64,000 nucleotides of DNA from Streptomyces sp. NBC_00659 (GCF_036226925.1 NZ_CP109031.1:8556001-8620000), one strand, 5' to 3'; positions 52,434-61,062 are shown, counted from the stretch's first letter. A program made the numbers and translations. Notes: generated from the sequence alone by a model not told the origin.

Positions 52434-54106
52434 GACTGCTCCAGATAACGGTGGACGAGCATGACGGCCATGGCTCCCTCTCCGACCGCGGACGCGACCC
52501 GCTTCGCCGACTCGGCGCGGGCGTCCCCGGCCACGAACACGCCGGGCACATTGGTTTCCAGGTGGTACGGAGGCCGGTCGAGCTCCCAGCCACGGGGCGG
52601 CTGCCCGTCGGGTGTCATGTCCGGGCCCGCCACGATGAATCCGCGGGCGTCCCGCAGGACCGTACCCTCCAGCCAGTCGGTGAGCGGGGCCGCGCCGATG
52701 AACACGAACATCCACTGCGCGTCGACGAGTTCGGTGTGGCCGCTCGCCACATCGCGCAGCGTGAGCTGCTCCAGATGACCGTCGCCGTGCGCGGACTCCA
52801 CGACCGTGCCGGTGCGCACCGAGATGTTCGGCGCGTCGGAGATCTGCTCGATCAGGTAGTGCGACATCGACGCGGACAGCGAGGAACCGCGCACCAGGAT
52901 GGTGACGGACTTGGCGCCCCGGGCCAGATACATCGCCGCCTGGCCGGCCGAGTTCGCGCCGCCCACGATGTACACGTCGTGGCCCTGGCAGGCGGCGGCC
53001 TCGGTCAGCGCCGAGCCGTAGAAGACGCCGCAGCCCGTCAGCTCGGCCAGCCCCGGCGCCTGGAGCTGGCGGTACGACACGCCGGTCGCGAGGATCACCG
53101 CGTGCGCGGAGATCTCGGAGCCGTCGGAGAAGCGGATGGTGCGCGAGGCCCCGGTGACCTCCAGTCCGGTCACCTCCCGCGCGGTGAGGATCTCGGCGCC
53201 GAACTTGGCCGCCTGCCGCCGCGCCCGGTCGGTGAGCTGTCCGCCGGAGACGCCGTCGGGGAAGCCGAGATAGTTCTCGATCCGTGAACTCTGGCCCGCC
53301 TGTCCGCCGGTCGCGGAGCGTTCCACGAGTACGGTGCGCAGGCCCTCGGACGCGCCGTACACGGCCGCCCCGAGCCCGGCCGGACCGCCGCCGATGACGA
53401 CGAGGTCGTAGAACTCCGAGGTGGGGGTCGTGGCGAGCCCCACGTGCGCCGCGATCTCGGGGTCCTCGGGCTCGACGAGCGGGGTGCCGTCCGGGGTGAC
53501 CACCAGCGGCAGCCGCTCACCGTCCTGCCCGGCGGCGCTCAGCAGCCGCTGCCCCTCGGGGGTGTCGGACGAGTACCACCGGTACGGCACCTGGTTGCGG
53601 GCCAGGAACTCCCGGACCCCCGACGAGCGGGCCGACCACCGGTGCCCGACCACCTTGCAGGCACCCACGGGCCGGTAGTCGCTGGCCCGCCACGCGTCCA
53701 GGAGGTCGTCGACCACCGGATAGAGCTTCTCCTCCGGCGGATCCCAGGGCTTGAGCAGATAGTGGTCGAGGTCGATCACGTTGATCGCGTCGATGGCCGC
53801 GTTGGTGTCCGCGTACGCGGTCAGCAGTACCCGGCGCGCTCCCGGGTACACGTCGAGGGCCTGCTCCAGGAACTCGATGCCGTTCATCTGCGGCATGCGG
53901 TAGTCGGCGAGGATCACCGCCACCTGGTCACCGCGCAGCTTCAGCTCGCGCAGGGCCTCCAGCGCGGCGTCCCCGGACTCCGCGCGCACGATCCGGTGCC
54001 CCTCGCCGTAGCGGCGCCGGAGGTCGCGGGCGACGGCCCGCGAGACCCCGGGGTCGTCGTCGACGGTCAGAATGACGGTCCGCGCCGGACTGGCGGCCTG
54101 GGTCAT
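52430..54106 (-). CDS. Receiver domain-flavoprotein fusion (TrxR-like, no CxxC)
   Basis: 558 residues from the ATG at 54106 (GGGAGAGG 5 bases upstream). Residues 1-140 are a response-regulator receiver: acidic pair in TVDDDP, phospho-acceptor D68 in LADYRMP, T in LLTAYAD, K in LLKPWDPP. Residues about 235-558 are a thioredoxin-reductase-like FAD/NAD(P)H fold: VIGGGPAGLGAAVYG, GGQAGQSSRIENYLGFPDG, VIVGGANSAGQAAMYL-like IVGGANSAGQ, and VFVAGDARAE. The redox CxxC of TrxR is absent: the corresponding stretch is GCGVFYGSA with one Cys. It may reduce another partner or be a redox sensor. Heads a three-gene coupled operon. Confidence 0.9.
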   Translation of the reverse strand: MTQAASPARTVILTVDDDPGVSRAVARDLRRRYGEGHRIVRAESGDAALEALRELKLRGDQVAVILADYRMPQMNGIEFLEQALDVYPGARRVLLTAYADTNAAIDAINVIDLDHYLLKPWDPPEEKLYPVVDDLLDAWRASDYRPVGACKVVGHRWSARSSGVREFLARNQVPYRWYSSDTPEGQRLLSAAGQDGERLPLVVTPDGTPLVEPEDPEIAAHVGLATTPTSEFYDLVVIGGGPAGLGAAVYGASEGLRTVLVERSATGGQAGQSSRIENYLGFPDGVSGGQLTDRARRQAAKFGAEILTAREVTGLEVTGASRTIRFSDGSEISAHAVILATGVSYRQLQAPGLAELTGCGVFYGSALTEAAACQGHDVYIVGGANSAGQAAMYLARGAKSVTILVRGSSLSASMSHYLIEQISDAPNISVRTGTVVESAHGDGHLEQLTLRDVASGHTELVDAQWMFVFIGAAPLTDWLEGTVLRDARGFIVAGPDMTPDGQPPRGWELDRPPYHLETNVPGVFVAGDARAESAKRVASAVGEGAMAVMLVHRYLEQS

Positions 54107-54185
54107 ACCTCTCCCACCCCGAGCAGGTCAGTTGCGTTCCGGCCGAGCGGACACCGGAGGGCGCCCCGGGGCCGGTACAGGGCCA

Positions 54186-54199
54186 ATCGTATGTACGAT
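54186..54199. promoter_or_regulatory. 14-bp palindrome upstream of the signalling operon
   Basis: ATCGTA-TG-TACGAT is a perfect inverted repeat about 80 bp upstream of the flavoprotein ATG, between it and the DUF4032 stop. A plausible operator for the three-gene operon; the regulator is unknown. Confidence 0.5.
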
Positions 54200-54202
54200 C
54201 GG

Positions 54203-55507
54203 TCACCTTTGCTCGGGAACGGGATACCCGCCGGGCGCCTCCAGGTCGTCCGCGAGGGCGGGCAGGGGGTCGTGGGCCTTCGGGAGGATGTTCGTGACGT
54301 AGTCCTTCACGGCCGCGTCCAGACCGATGTCGTGCTGGGCGCGCTCGGACAGGAACCAGCGGTGTTCGAGGAGCTCGTGGTACAGCTCGGCCGGCTCCAT
54401 GGAGCCGCGGAGGTCCTGGGGCACCGCCCGGACCGCGGGCCGGAACACGTCCCGCACCCAGCGGTGGGCGAGCACCTCGGGGCGGGCGGGGTGCCGATGC
54501 CCTCCGGGCGGGGTGCCGGGGGCGGCGGAGCCCGGCGCGTAGTCGTCCTGGGTTGCCATCCAGCTCTCCAGGTCGTTCAGGAGTCTGCGGGCCTGGTTCT
54601 CCTCGGTGTCGAGTCCGGTCAGCCGCAGGAGCTGGCGCTGGTGATGGCCCGCGTCGACGACCTTGGGCACGAAGGTGACGGTGTCGCCGTTGGAGGAGCT
54701 CGCGATCTGCATCTCGGCGACGTCGAAACCGAGGTCGTTCAGGCGCCGTACGCGGCGGTCGATGTAGTGGTACTTGCCCGCCGGGTAGACGGAGGTGCGG
54801 GTCAGCTCCTCCCACAGTCCCCGGTAGCGGGCGCAGATCTCCCGGCCGAAATCGATCGGGTCCACCGAGGGGTGCAGGGCGCCGGCCGCCTCCAGGTCGA
54901 GCAGTTCGCCGCTGATGTTCACCCGGGCCAGATCGAGGTCGTAGTCCCGCTGGCCGGTGCTGAGCCGCGGATGGAGTTCACCGGTCTCGGCGTCCACCAG
55001 ATACGCGGCGTAGGCTCCCGCGTCGCGCCGGAACAGCGTGTTGGACAGCGAGCAGTCGCCCCAGGCGAAGCCGGCCAGGTGCAGCCGCACCAGCAGGACG
55101 GCCAGCGCGTCCATCAGCCGGTGCATGGTGGCCGGCCGCATGGTCGTCTCGAACATCGACCGGTACGGCAGCGATCCGCCCAGATGCCGGGTGATCAGCA
55201 CCGACTCCAGCGGCTCTCCGGCCGCGTCCGTGCGGCCGGTGACCACGGCGAGCGGGTCGACCGCGGGTATCCCGAGCCGGTCAAGGCCGAGCAGCAGTTC
55301 GTACTCGCGCACCGCGGGCCGTTCGGCGAGTTCCTTGACGGCCACCACCTCGTCACCGGCGCGCGCGTAGCGCACCACGTGCCGGGAGATGCCGCGCGGC
55401 AGCGGCACCAGATGGTGCTCGGGCCACTCCTCCAGGGGCAGCCGCCACGGCAGTTCGAGCAGGAGCGCGGGATGCTCCGGGTTGGTCGCGCTGATCTGCA
55501 GAGCCAT
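54203..55507 (-). CDS. DUF4032 protein with kinase-like catalytic loop
   Basis: 434 residues from the ATG at 55507. The N-terminal part resembles a lipopolysaccharide-kinase/WaaP-like kinase fold: RARAGDEVVAVKEL with a lysine, HLAGFAWGDCSLSNTLFR with a D-x4-N-type catalytic loop, YLVDAETGEL with the metal-binding Asp. DUF4032 proper follows (about 230-400, with HQRQLLRLTGLDTEENQARRLL). It may be a small-molecule or protein kinase of unknown target. It lies 96 bp upstream of the flavoprotein gene on the same strand but with a palindrome between, so co-transcription is uncertain. Confidence 0.82.
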   Translation of the reverse strand: MALQISATNPEHPALLLELPWRLPLEEWPEHHLVPLPRGISRHVVRYARAGDEVVAVKELAERPAVREYELLLGLDRLGIPAVDPLAVVTGRTDAAGEPLESVLITRHLGGSLPYRSMFETTMRPATMHRLMDALAVLLVRLHLAGFAWGDCSLSNTLFRRDAGAYAAYLVDAETGELHPRLSTGQRDYDLDLARVNISGELLDLEAAGALHPSVDPIDFGREICARYRGLWEELTRTSVYPAGKYHYIDRRVRRLNDLGFDVAEMQIASSSNGDTVTFVPKVVDAGHHQRQLLRLTGLDTEENQARRLLNDLESWMATQDDYAPGSAAPGTPPGGHRHPARPEVLAHRWVRDVFRPAVRAVPQDLRGSMEPAELYHELLEHRWFLSERAQHDIGLDAAVKDYVTNILPKAHDPLPALADDLEAPGGYPVPEQR

Positions 55508-55557
55508 GGCCGGGACGCCCTCACCTCAAGGTCGAACGCTGCTCGGGGCCCCAGCAT

Positions 55558-56382
55558 CTACGAATGATCGCCCAGGCGGAAGACGCGCCTGGCGTTGTCC
55601 GACAGGAACAGCTCGGTGCTCTCCTCGTCCAGGCCCAGTTCGTCGAGGTGTTCCAGGGCCCGACTCGGCTCGATCATGGGGTAGTTGGAGCCGAAGAGGA
55701 CCTTGCGCCGTCCCCGGCCGCGCAGATACGCGACCAGCTCCGGGGGATAGCGGCGGGTGGTGTAGGCGCTGGTGTCGATGTACACGTTCTCGTGCTTGTC
55801 GGCGACCGCGATCATCTCCGTGGTCCACGGGTAGCCGATGTGCCCGCAGACGATGGTGAGTTCGGGGAAGTCGAGCGCGACCTGGTCGATGTACGGGATG
55901 GGCCGGCCGGTCTCGGAGGGGCGCAGCGGTCCGGTGTGCCCGACCTGGGTGCAGAAGGGGACGCCGAGTTCGGCGCAGGCGGTGTACAGCGGGTAGTAGA
56001 GCCGGTCGGTGGGCGGCAGTTGCCACAGCCACGGGATGATCCGCAGGGCCACGAAGTCCAGCTCCTCGACGGCCCGCCGGAGTTCGCGCACCGCGGCGAC
56101 GGGACGGGTGAGGTCGGCGCCCGCCACCCCGCGCAGCCGCCCGTCCGACCGCGCCACGAACGCGGCGACCTCGTCGTTGGTGATCAGGGCGCCCTGAGGT
56201 CCGTACCAGGCCGAGGACAGACCGGTGTCCACGTCGGCCGCCGCCAGCGCGGCCACCGTGACCTCGACCGGCATCTCCTCCTCCAGCACCTTCATGCCGG
56301 TCCAGCGGCGCAGGGACGCGAACATCTCGTGGTTGGAATGGCGGAGAGTGGGGTGCTGCATCCACGCGTCGACGACCGGCAT
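55558..56382 (-). CDS. Amidohydrolase-fold protein lacking the HxH motif
   Basis: 274 residues from the ATG at 56382 (AGGGAGGG upstream). The amidohydrolase-2 TIM-barrel is recognisable by VCGHIGYPW, NVYIDTSAY, VLFGSNYPMI and the C-terminal DNARRVFRL. The N-terminal metal motif HxH is replaced: the protein begins MPVVDAWMQHP, leaving a single His. Some relatives still bind metal through fewer ligands, so activity (decarboxylase or hydrolase) is possible but not certain. It is 50 bp upstream of DUF4032 on the same strand. Confidence 0.83.
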   Translation of the reverse strand: MPVVDAWMQHPTLRHSNHEMFASLRRWTGMKVLEEEMPVEVTVAALAAADVDTGLSSAWYGPQGALITNDEVAAFVARSDGRLRGVAGADLTRPVAAVRELRRAVEELDFVALRIIPWLWQLPPTDRLYYPLYTACAELGVPFCTQVGHTGPLRPSETGRPIPYIDQVALDFPELTIVCGHIGYPWTTEMIAVADKHENVYIDTSAYTTRRYPPELVAYLRGRGRRKVLFGSNYPMIEPSRALEHLDELGLDEESTELFLSDNARRVFRLGDHS

Positions 56383-56455
56383 GGTCCTGTGCCCTCCCTG
56401 AGCCGATGGCTGAGCGCTTGCTTAACGCGACCCTAGGGTGCCCGGCGCTCCGTGG

Positions 56456-57301
56456 CTACCTGCCCAGGGTGTCGACGCTGCGGGTCCACTCGTCCACCGC
56501 GTCCACGAGCGCGGTCAGGGCCCCGGCGAGACGCGCGAATCCCGCACTCACCGGGCCTCCCGGCTCCTTCATGTACGTGTCCCGCCGGATCTCCACCATC
56601 AGCGCCGTGACCCCGGGCTCGCGTTCGTAGTACCGCAGCGGGACGTACGCGCCGGAGAACGGACTGTCGATCCCCACACCGCCGAGCCCGGCGAACGCCT
56701 TCTCCGCGAGCGCGACGAGTTCCGGCGGTGTGTGGAAGGAGTCCGTCCCGAGGCACACCGCCGGCCGGGGCCCGTCACCGTGCAGTTCGTAGGGCAGCCG
56801 GGCCGTCGGATACGAGTGGACGTCGATGATCACGGCCCGCCCGGTGGCGGCCAGCCGGCCGGTCACCGCGGCCGTCATCGCCTGCGCGTAGGAGTGGAAG
56901 TAGCGGTCGATCAGCGGCCGCGGATCGACGTCCGCGGGCCTCAGCGGCGCCCGGTGCGTCGTCCGTGTGTAGACCGCGCCCATGCCGACCGTGAGCATCT
57001 CCTCACGTTCGTCCGGGAAGCGCTCGGGATCCACGACCAGCCGGGACAGCCGGTTGACGAACCGCCACGGCGTCAGCCCGGCCGCCTCGGCCGCGGCCGA
57101 GGCCAGTTCGGCGGTGTGCGCGTCGGTGATGTGGTCCAACTCGCCGTCCAGCGCCGTGTCGTCCAGGAGGATGCCGGCGCGGACCGGCGCGGGGATCTCC
57201 CTGGAGGAGTGCGGCACGTGCAGGATCACGGGCGAGTGGACCGCTCCGGGCAGGAGCGCGAAGGAGTCCGGGGTGTCCGGGGAACCGTGGATGTCGTTCA
57301 T
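56456..57301 (-). CDS. N-formylglutamate amidohydrolase family protein
   Basis: 281 residues from the ATG at 57301. Family motifs: ILHVPHSSREIP, DAHTAELA, FVNRLSRLVVDPERFPDER, IIDVHSYPT, and LMVEIRRDTYM. HutG-type enzymes remove formyl groups from N-formylglutamate in histidine degradation; relatives act on other N-formyl amino acids. No other hut gene lies nearby, so histidine use is unproven. There is no obvious ribosome site before the ATG, consistent with a leaderless transcript (TTGTCA lies 25 bases upstream, which fits loosely). Confidence 0.85.
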   Translation of the reverse strand: MNDIHGSPDTPDSFALLPGAVHSPVILHVPHSSREIPAPVRAGILLDDTALDGELDHITDAHTAELASAAAEAAGLTPWRFVNRLSRLVVDPERFPDEREEMLTVGMGAVYTRTTHRAPLRPADVDPRPLIDRYFHSYAQAMTAAVTGRLAATGRAVIIDVHSYPTARLPYELHGDGPRPAVCLGTDSFHTPPELVALAEKAFAGLGGVGIDSPFSGAYVPLRYYEREPGVTALMVEIRRDTYMKEPGGPVSAGFARLAGALTALVDAVDEWTRSVDTLGR

Positions 57302-57364
57302 AAGAGATCACTGTCGCAGCCGGGTCTGACAATGGGCGGGACCCGACGACCTCGCCGTGTGTGC

Positions 57365-57817
57365 TCAGCCACCGCCGCCGCGGCGCGCGTAGTGCTCGAT
57401 GAGTGCCGTCCGGGTCGTTTCGAGACGGTGGGCCAGGATCGCGCCGATCGTCCGCGTCAGCGACAGCTCCAGCGTCGGATCCTGGTCGCACAGCGTGCGT
57501 ACCTCGGAGGCGTCGAACTCGTAGGCGCGTACCGGGCTGAAGGCCTCGGCGCCGAAGTCCCAGGTGTGCGGGCGGAACAGCCACGACCAGCCGAGCAGGT
57601 CGCCGGGCCCGAGCTGGGCGACGGTGATCCGCCGGTCGGCGATGACCCGCTGGTACAGCGAGACCGTTCCGGAACGGACCACCCAGAAGCGGTCGGCGGT
57701 GCCCCCTTCCTCGAAGATCGGCCCGTCCGCGGGAAAGGACACCTCGCGGGCCACGCTCATCAGCCGATCACGGTGTTCGGGGGAGAGCGCGTGCAGGAGC
57801 CGGAGAGCAGTGGGCAT
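57365..57817 (-). CDS. Stand-alone Crp-type cNMP-binding domain protein
   Basis: 150 residues from the ATG at 57817 with GGAGG 6 bases upstream. The whole protein is one beta-barrel cNMP-binding domain with flanking helices (VSFPADGPIFEEGGTADRFWVVRSGTVSLYQ, LGPGDLLGWSWLF, FDASEVRTLC). There is no C-terminal HTH, so it is not a transcription factor by itself; it may sense and act through a partner. Another cNMP-fold domain occurs in the histidine kinase at 50979-52433, 5 kb away, but no relation is proven. The gene lies 63 bp from the N-formylglutamate amidohydrolase gene, on the same strand. Confidence 0.85.
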   Translation of the reverse strand: MPTALRLLHALSPEHRDRLMSVAREVSFPADGPIFEEGGTADRFWVVRSGTVSLYQRVIADRRITVAQLGPGDLLGWSWLFRPHTWDFGAEAFSPVRAYEFDASEVRTLCDQDPTLELSLTRTIGAILAHRLETTRTALIEHYARRGGGG

Positions 57818-58000
57818 CGCGGACCTCCATCGGGTCGCCGCACGACCGAGGGGGTCGGCGGCGCCTGTCGTACCGGTGGTATCCCGTCATCCTCTATTGG
57901 AGCCCGAACGGCGTAATCCGTCGCGTCGTGGGACGGTCGGGTTCGCCGCGGGAGGGGTCGCGTCCTGCGTGGGGCGGTCGTGCGCGCGCCGTCCGGGGCG

Positions 58001-58804
58001 TCATCCGGCGGTCCGGGAGGTCACCGAGAAGCGGGCCCCGTCGGGGTCGATGATGAGCGCCTCCACCGAGCCGATGCCCTGCTGGTGCGCGGCGCCGCCG
58101 TGGGCGCGCGCCGCGCGGACACAGGCCTCCACGTCGTCGACTGCGAAGTGGATCTGCCAGTGCGGCCGCAGACTCGGGTCGGGGGCGGCACCCAGCGCGC
58201 CGGAGTGGATCCGGGCCACCACGTCGCCGAAGCTGCGCAGGACGACCTCGCTCTCCTCGTAGTCGACCTCGCAGCAGCCCGGGACGGAGGAGGCCCAGCC
58301 CAGCACCTCGCCGTAGAAGATGGCGGCGTCGAAGGCGTCGCGGGTGTGCAGGCGGATGAAGGAGGGGGCCGCGTTGCGCCAGCGTTCCCAGCCGGACACC
58401 AGGTCGCCCTCCCAGATCCCGAAGACCGCGCCGTCCCGGTCGGCCAGCAGCGCGGCCCGGCCCGGGGGCAGCGAGATCGGGCCCACCGCGGTCGTGCCGC
58501 CGCGCTCCTGGCTGCGCGAGACGGTCTCGTCGGCGGAGGCCACGGCGAAGAACGCGGTCCAGGCGACCGCGGTGTTCGCCACGGAGCCGACCTCGGAGAT
58601 CCCCGCGACCGGAACCCCGGCGACACTGGCGACGCGGTACTGCTCGCCCAGCCTGGTGCCCGGGGTCCACCTCCAGCCCAGAACCGCGGTGTAGAACTTC
58701 TGGGCGGCCATCAGGTCGCGGGTGGTGAGACTGACCCAGCACGGCGCGCCGAAGACCGCCTTGCTGGTGACGATACCGGTGTCGAGAGTTCCGTCGCTCT
58801 TCAT
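58001..58804 (-). CDS. VOC family protein, two tandem glyoxalase domains
   Basis: 267 residues from the ATG at 58804. Each half is one glyoxalase fold: residues 15-130 (GAPCWVSLTTRDLMAAQKFYTAVLGWRW) and 145-267 (PSFIRLHTRDAFDAAIFYGEVLGWA, IHFAVDDVEACVRAAR, IIDPDGARFSVTS). Two fused VOC domains form one active-site pair, as in streptomycete bleomycin-resistance-like proteins and hydroxylases. The metal ligands are incomplete by eye (only one clear His-Glu pair), so a binding role without catalysis is possible. Confidence 0.85.
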   Translation of the reverse strand: MKSDGTLDTGIVTSKAVFGAPCWVSLTTRDLMAAQKFYTAVLGWRWTPGTRLGEQYRVASVAGVPVAGISEVGSVANTAVAWTAFFAVASADETVSRSQERGGTTAVGPISLPPGRAALLADRDGAVFGIWEGDLVSGWERWRNAAPSFIRLHTRDAFDAAIFYGEVLGWASSVPGCCEVDYEESEVVLRSFGDVVARIHSGALGAAPDPSLRPHWQIHFAVDDVEACVRAARAHGGAAHQQGIGSVEALIIDPDGARFSVTSRTAG

Positions 58805-59000
58805 CGCCGCCCGTCCTGACGCGATCGGCCGACAGCGGTCTCGCGGGGTGCGGGGCCCTCGTGGGGTTCCCGGACGTCGGTTCAGACCTGAGAGGCCCTC
58901 CGTGCCGGAAGGCCTCCGACGGCGTCAGTGGCACCTGCGGATCCGCTGTCCCATCACTCACAGCATCTCCCGCTTCGGCGCCGCGCGCACCACGCGAGCG

Positions 59001-59216
59001 TCAGGCGCGCGGTCGTTCCAGGGTGAGCAGCAAACCTTCCACGGCGCCGGGGCCTATGCGGCCCTTGACGTCCGCGGCCGTGATCGCCTTGAGCGCCCAC
59101 CCGTCCTCGGCATGCTTGTTCAGGACCTTTTCCAGCTTGTCGCTGTCCAGCGCGTCGCCGATCAGCGACTCACGGAACGTGACGACCTTGTATTCGAAGG
59201 CGTACGGGGTGCTCAT
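59001..59216 (-). CDS. Small DUF4177 protein
   Basis: 71 residues from the ATG at 59216 (AGGAG 12 bases upstream). Signature FEYKVVTFRESLIGD at the start, then KLEKVLNKHAEDGWALKAIT and LLLTLERP: the alpha/beta ferredoxin-like DUF4177 fold. Members occur widely in Streptomyces with unknown role. A CTTCATGAAG palindrome at 59325-59334 lies in its promoter region. Confidence 0.8.
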   Translation of the reverse strand: MSTPYAFEYKVVTFRESLIGDALDSDKLEKVLNKHAEDGWALKAITAADVKGRIGPGAVEGLLLTLERPRA

Positions 59217-59444
59217 GGTTGCGGAGCTCTCCTGCGTGTTGGACGGTATGACCGGGCCCACCCAATCACTCTTCGCGGCCGCGGCACAGGGGCGAACCGG
59301 ACGGTAGGCATACCTTTGTTGAAACTTCATGAAGTGCCGTGCCGGGAAGGCGTCCTGACGGCAGGCCGGAAGAGGAGCCGGGCCCGGGCGTCGTAGCGTG
59401 GACGCGGGTCGACGGGAACGGTGACGGCGGACGCAGGGGGCTCG

Positions 59445-60086
59445 ATGTGCTGGAGTGCGACGGCCGATCTGGCGGCCGGTACCGGGGTGGCCGCGGTCGG
59501 CGTCGCCTGTGTGGTCCGGGCACGGCGCAGGACGGATCTCCCGCTGGCCGCGCTGCCGTTGCTGCTCGGCGCCCACCAGATCGTCGAGGCCCGGGTCTGG
59601 GACACCGGTGGCGGTACGGGTCCCGCCACCGTGGCCTGGGCCGTGATCGCCCTCCCGTTGCTGGCGGTGTGGGTACCGGCGGGCGTCCTGTGCGCGGTGC
59701 CGCGCCGCGCCCGGCGCCGGCTGCTGCTCCCGCTCGCCGCCGGTGTCGCTACCGCGGCCGTGCTCGCGCACTCCATGGCCGTCCGTCCCGTCAGGGCCGA
59801 GATCCGCGGCCACACCATGGGCTATGTCGTCGACCTGCCCCGGCCCGGACTGGTCATCGCGGGCTACCTCGTCGCCACCGTCGGCGCGCTGCTGGTCTCC
59901 GGCGACCGCGGGCTGGTGCTGCTCGGCGCTCTGACCGGGGCGGGCGCGGTGATCTGCTGGTCGCTGTGGGAGCTGGAGTTCGTCTCCACGTGGTGCGCGT
60001 GCGCCGCGGTCGTCTCGGTGACCCTGCTGGGCTGGGTGAACGCGCGGGATGCCGTCGGCCCGCCGGAGCGGGTGGATCACGCCTGA
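59445..60086 (+). CDS. DUF6629 family membrane protein
   Basis: 213 residues from the ATG at 59445 with AGGGGG just upstream, giving the family start MCWSATADL. Seven likely membrane helices (LPLAALPLLLGAHQIVEA, TVAWAVIALPLLAVWVPAG, LLLPLAAGVATAAVLAH, LVIAGYLVATVGALLVSG, VLLGALTGAGAVICWSLW, CACAAVVSVTLLGWV). The opening Cys-Trp-Ser and the HQIVEA segment are typical of this uncharacterised family. It stands alone; its 3' end is duplicated downstream (60063-60120). Confidence 0.82.
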   Translation: MCWSATADLAAGTGVAAVGVACVVRARRRTDLPLAALPLLLGAHQIVEARVWDTGGGTGPATVAWAVIALPLLAVWVPAGVLCAVPRRARRRLLLPLAAGVATAAVLAHSMAVRPVRAEIRGHTMGYVVDLPRPGLVIAGYLVATVGALLVSGDRGLVLLGALTGAGAVICWSLWELEFVSTWCACAAVVSVTLLGWVNARDAVGPPERVDHA

Positions 60087-60120
60087 TCCCGTCTCCCCGT
60101 CCGGAGCGGGTGGATCACGC
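60063..60120. repeat. 20-bp direct repeat at the DUF6629 3' end
   Basis: CCGGAGCGGGTGGATCACGC occurs at 60063-60082 (the last codons and stop region of the membrane-protein gene) and again at 60101-60120. It looks like a small local duplication and leaves the reading frame intact. Confidence 0.75.
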
Positions 60121-60303
60121 GCGACGGCGCGGAGCCCGTCCGGGGACGAGCCCGGTGCCGTCCGGCGTCGAGCCCGGTGCCGTCCTGCGTCGCGTGGACT
60201 GCGGCTGATCCTGCGGAGGACCGGTGATCCGCCGCATCCTGGGTACGCGGCGAACCGTGGATGATCTGACGAGTTCCTCATATGTGTCGGCCAGGGTCGA
60301 TAC

Positions 60304-61062
60304 ATGATCAACTCCGCACACCGTGTCCGGGCGACGGTCGTCGCCGCCTCCCTCCTGCTCGCCGGCTGCGGCGGCGGCCCGGCCGAGAGGCTCGGCCCCG
60401 GGGCCGGCGGCTCACCGTCGCGTCACGGCGAGGCGACACCGGCGCCCGGGCCGGCCGCCTCGCGCGCGGCGGCACCGGGGCGACTGCCGGGACTCGGCCC
60501 CAGGACGCTGGCCGCGATCCCGTCGCGGACCCGTCAGGCCGTCGTGGTGACCGGCCGGGACAGGAACTCCTCGCGGTCCACCGTGGTGCTGTACGAGCGC
60601 ACGGAGGCGGGCTGGCGGGCCGGTCCGAGCCGGCCCGCGCACAATGCCCTCAAGGGCTGGACCGGCCACCATCGCGCCGGTGACCTGCGTTCCCCCATAG
60701 GCGTCTTCACCCTGACGGACGCCGGCGGGCTGCTGGCCGATCCCGGAACCCGGCTCCCGTACGACCGCTCGCGCGCCTTCACCTCACCCGGCACCGGCTT
60801 CGAGGGCGAGCCGCTGGCCGGCTCCTTCGACTACGTCGTCGCCGTCGACTACAACCGCAGGCCCGGCACCACACCCCTGGACTGGACCCGGCCGCTGGGC
60901 GCGGGCCGCGGCGGGGGCATCTGGCTGCACGTGGACCACGGAGGCCCCACCCACGGATGCGTCGGTCTGCGCGAGGACGACCTGGTGGAGCTGATGCGTG
61001 CCCTGGACCCCGCCCGGCACCCCGTGGTCGTCATGGGGGACGCCGCCTCCCTGGGGCGCTGA
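60304..61062 (+). CDS. Lipoprotein L,D-transpeptidase (YkuD family)
   Basis: 252 residues. Lipobox LLAGC with Cys22 makes it a membrane-attached lipoprotein. The Pro/Ala-rich linker (about 25-75) is followed by a YkuD catalytic domain: WTGHHRAGDLRSPIGVFTL, SFDYVVAVDYNR and the active-site sequence HVDHGGPTHGCVGL with the catalytic Cys after HG. L,D-transpeptidases make 3-3 peptidoglycan cross-links or attach proteins to peptidoglycan. No LysM or Ig-like domain is present. The two-component system at 61217 follows after 154 bp and may control envelope functions. Confidence 0.87.
   Translation: MINSAHRVRATVVAASLLLAGCGGGPAERLGPGAGGSPSRHGEATPAPGPAASRAAAPGRLPGLGPRTLAAIPSRTRQAVVVTGRDRNSSRSTVVLYERTEAGWRAGPSRPAHNALKGWTGHHRAGDLRSPIGVFTLTDAGGLLADPGTRLPYDRSRAFTSPGTGFEGEPLAGSFDYVVAVDYNRRPGTTPLDWTRPLGAGRGGGIWLHVDHGGPTHGCVGLREDDLVELMRALDPARHPVVVMGDAASLGR

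Noticed and set aside
52430..54106. Thioredoxin-disulfide reductase
   Set aside because: The redox CxxC is missing, so the label would predict a reaction that this protein cannot do in the usual way.
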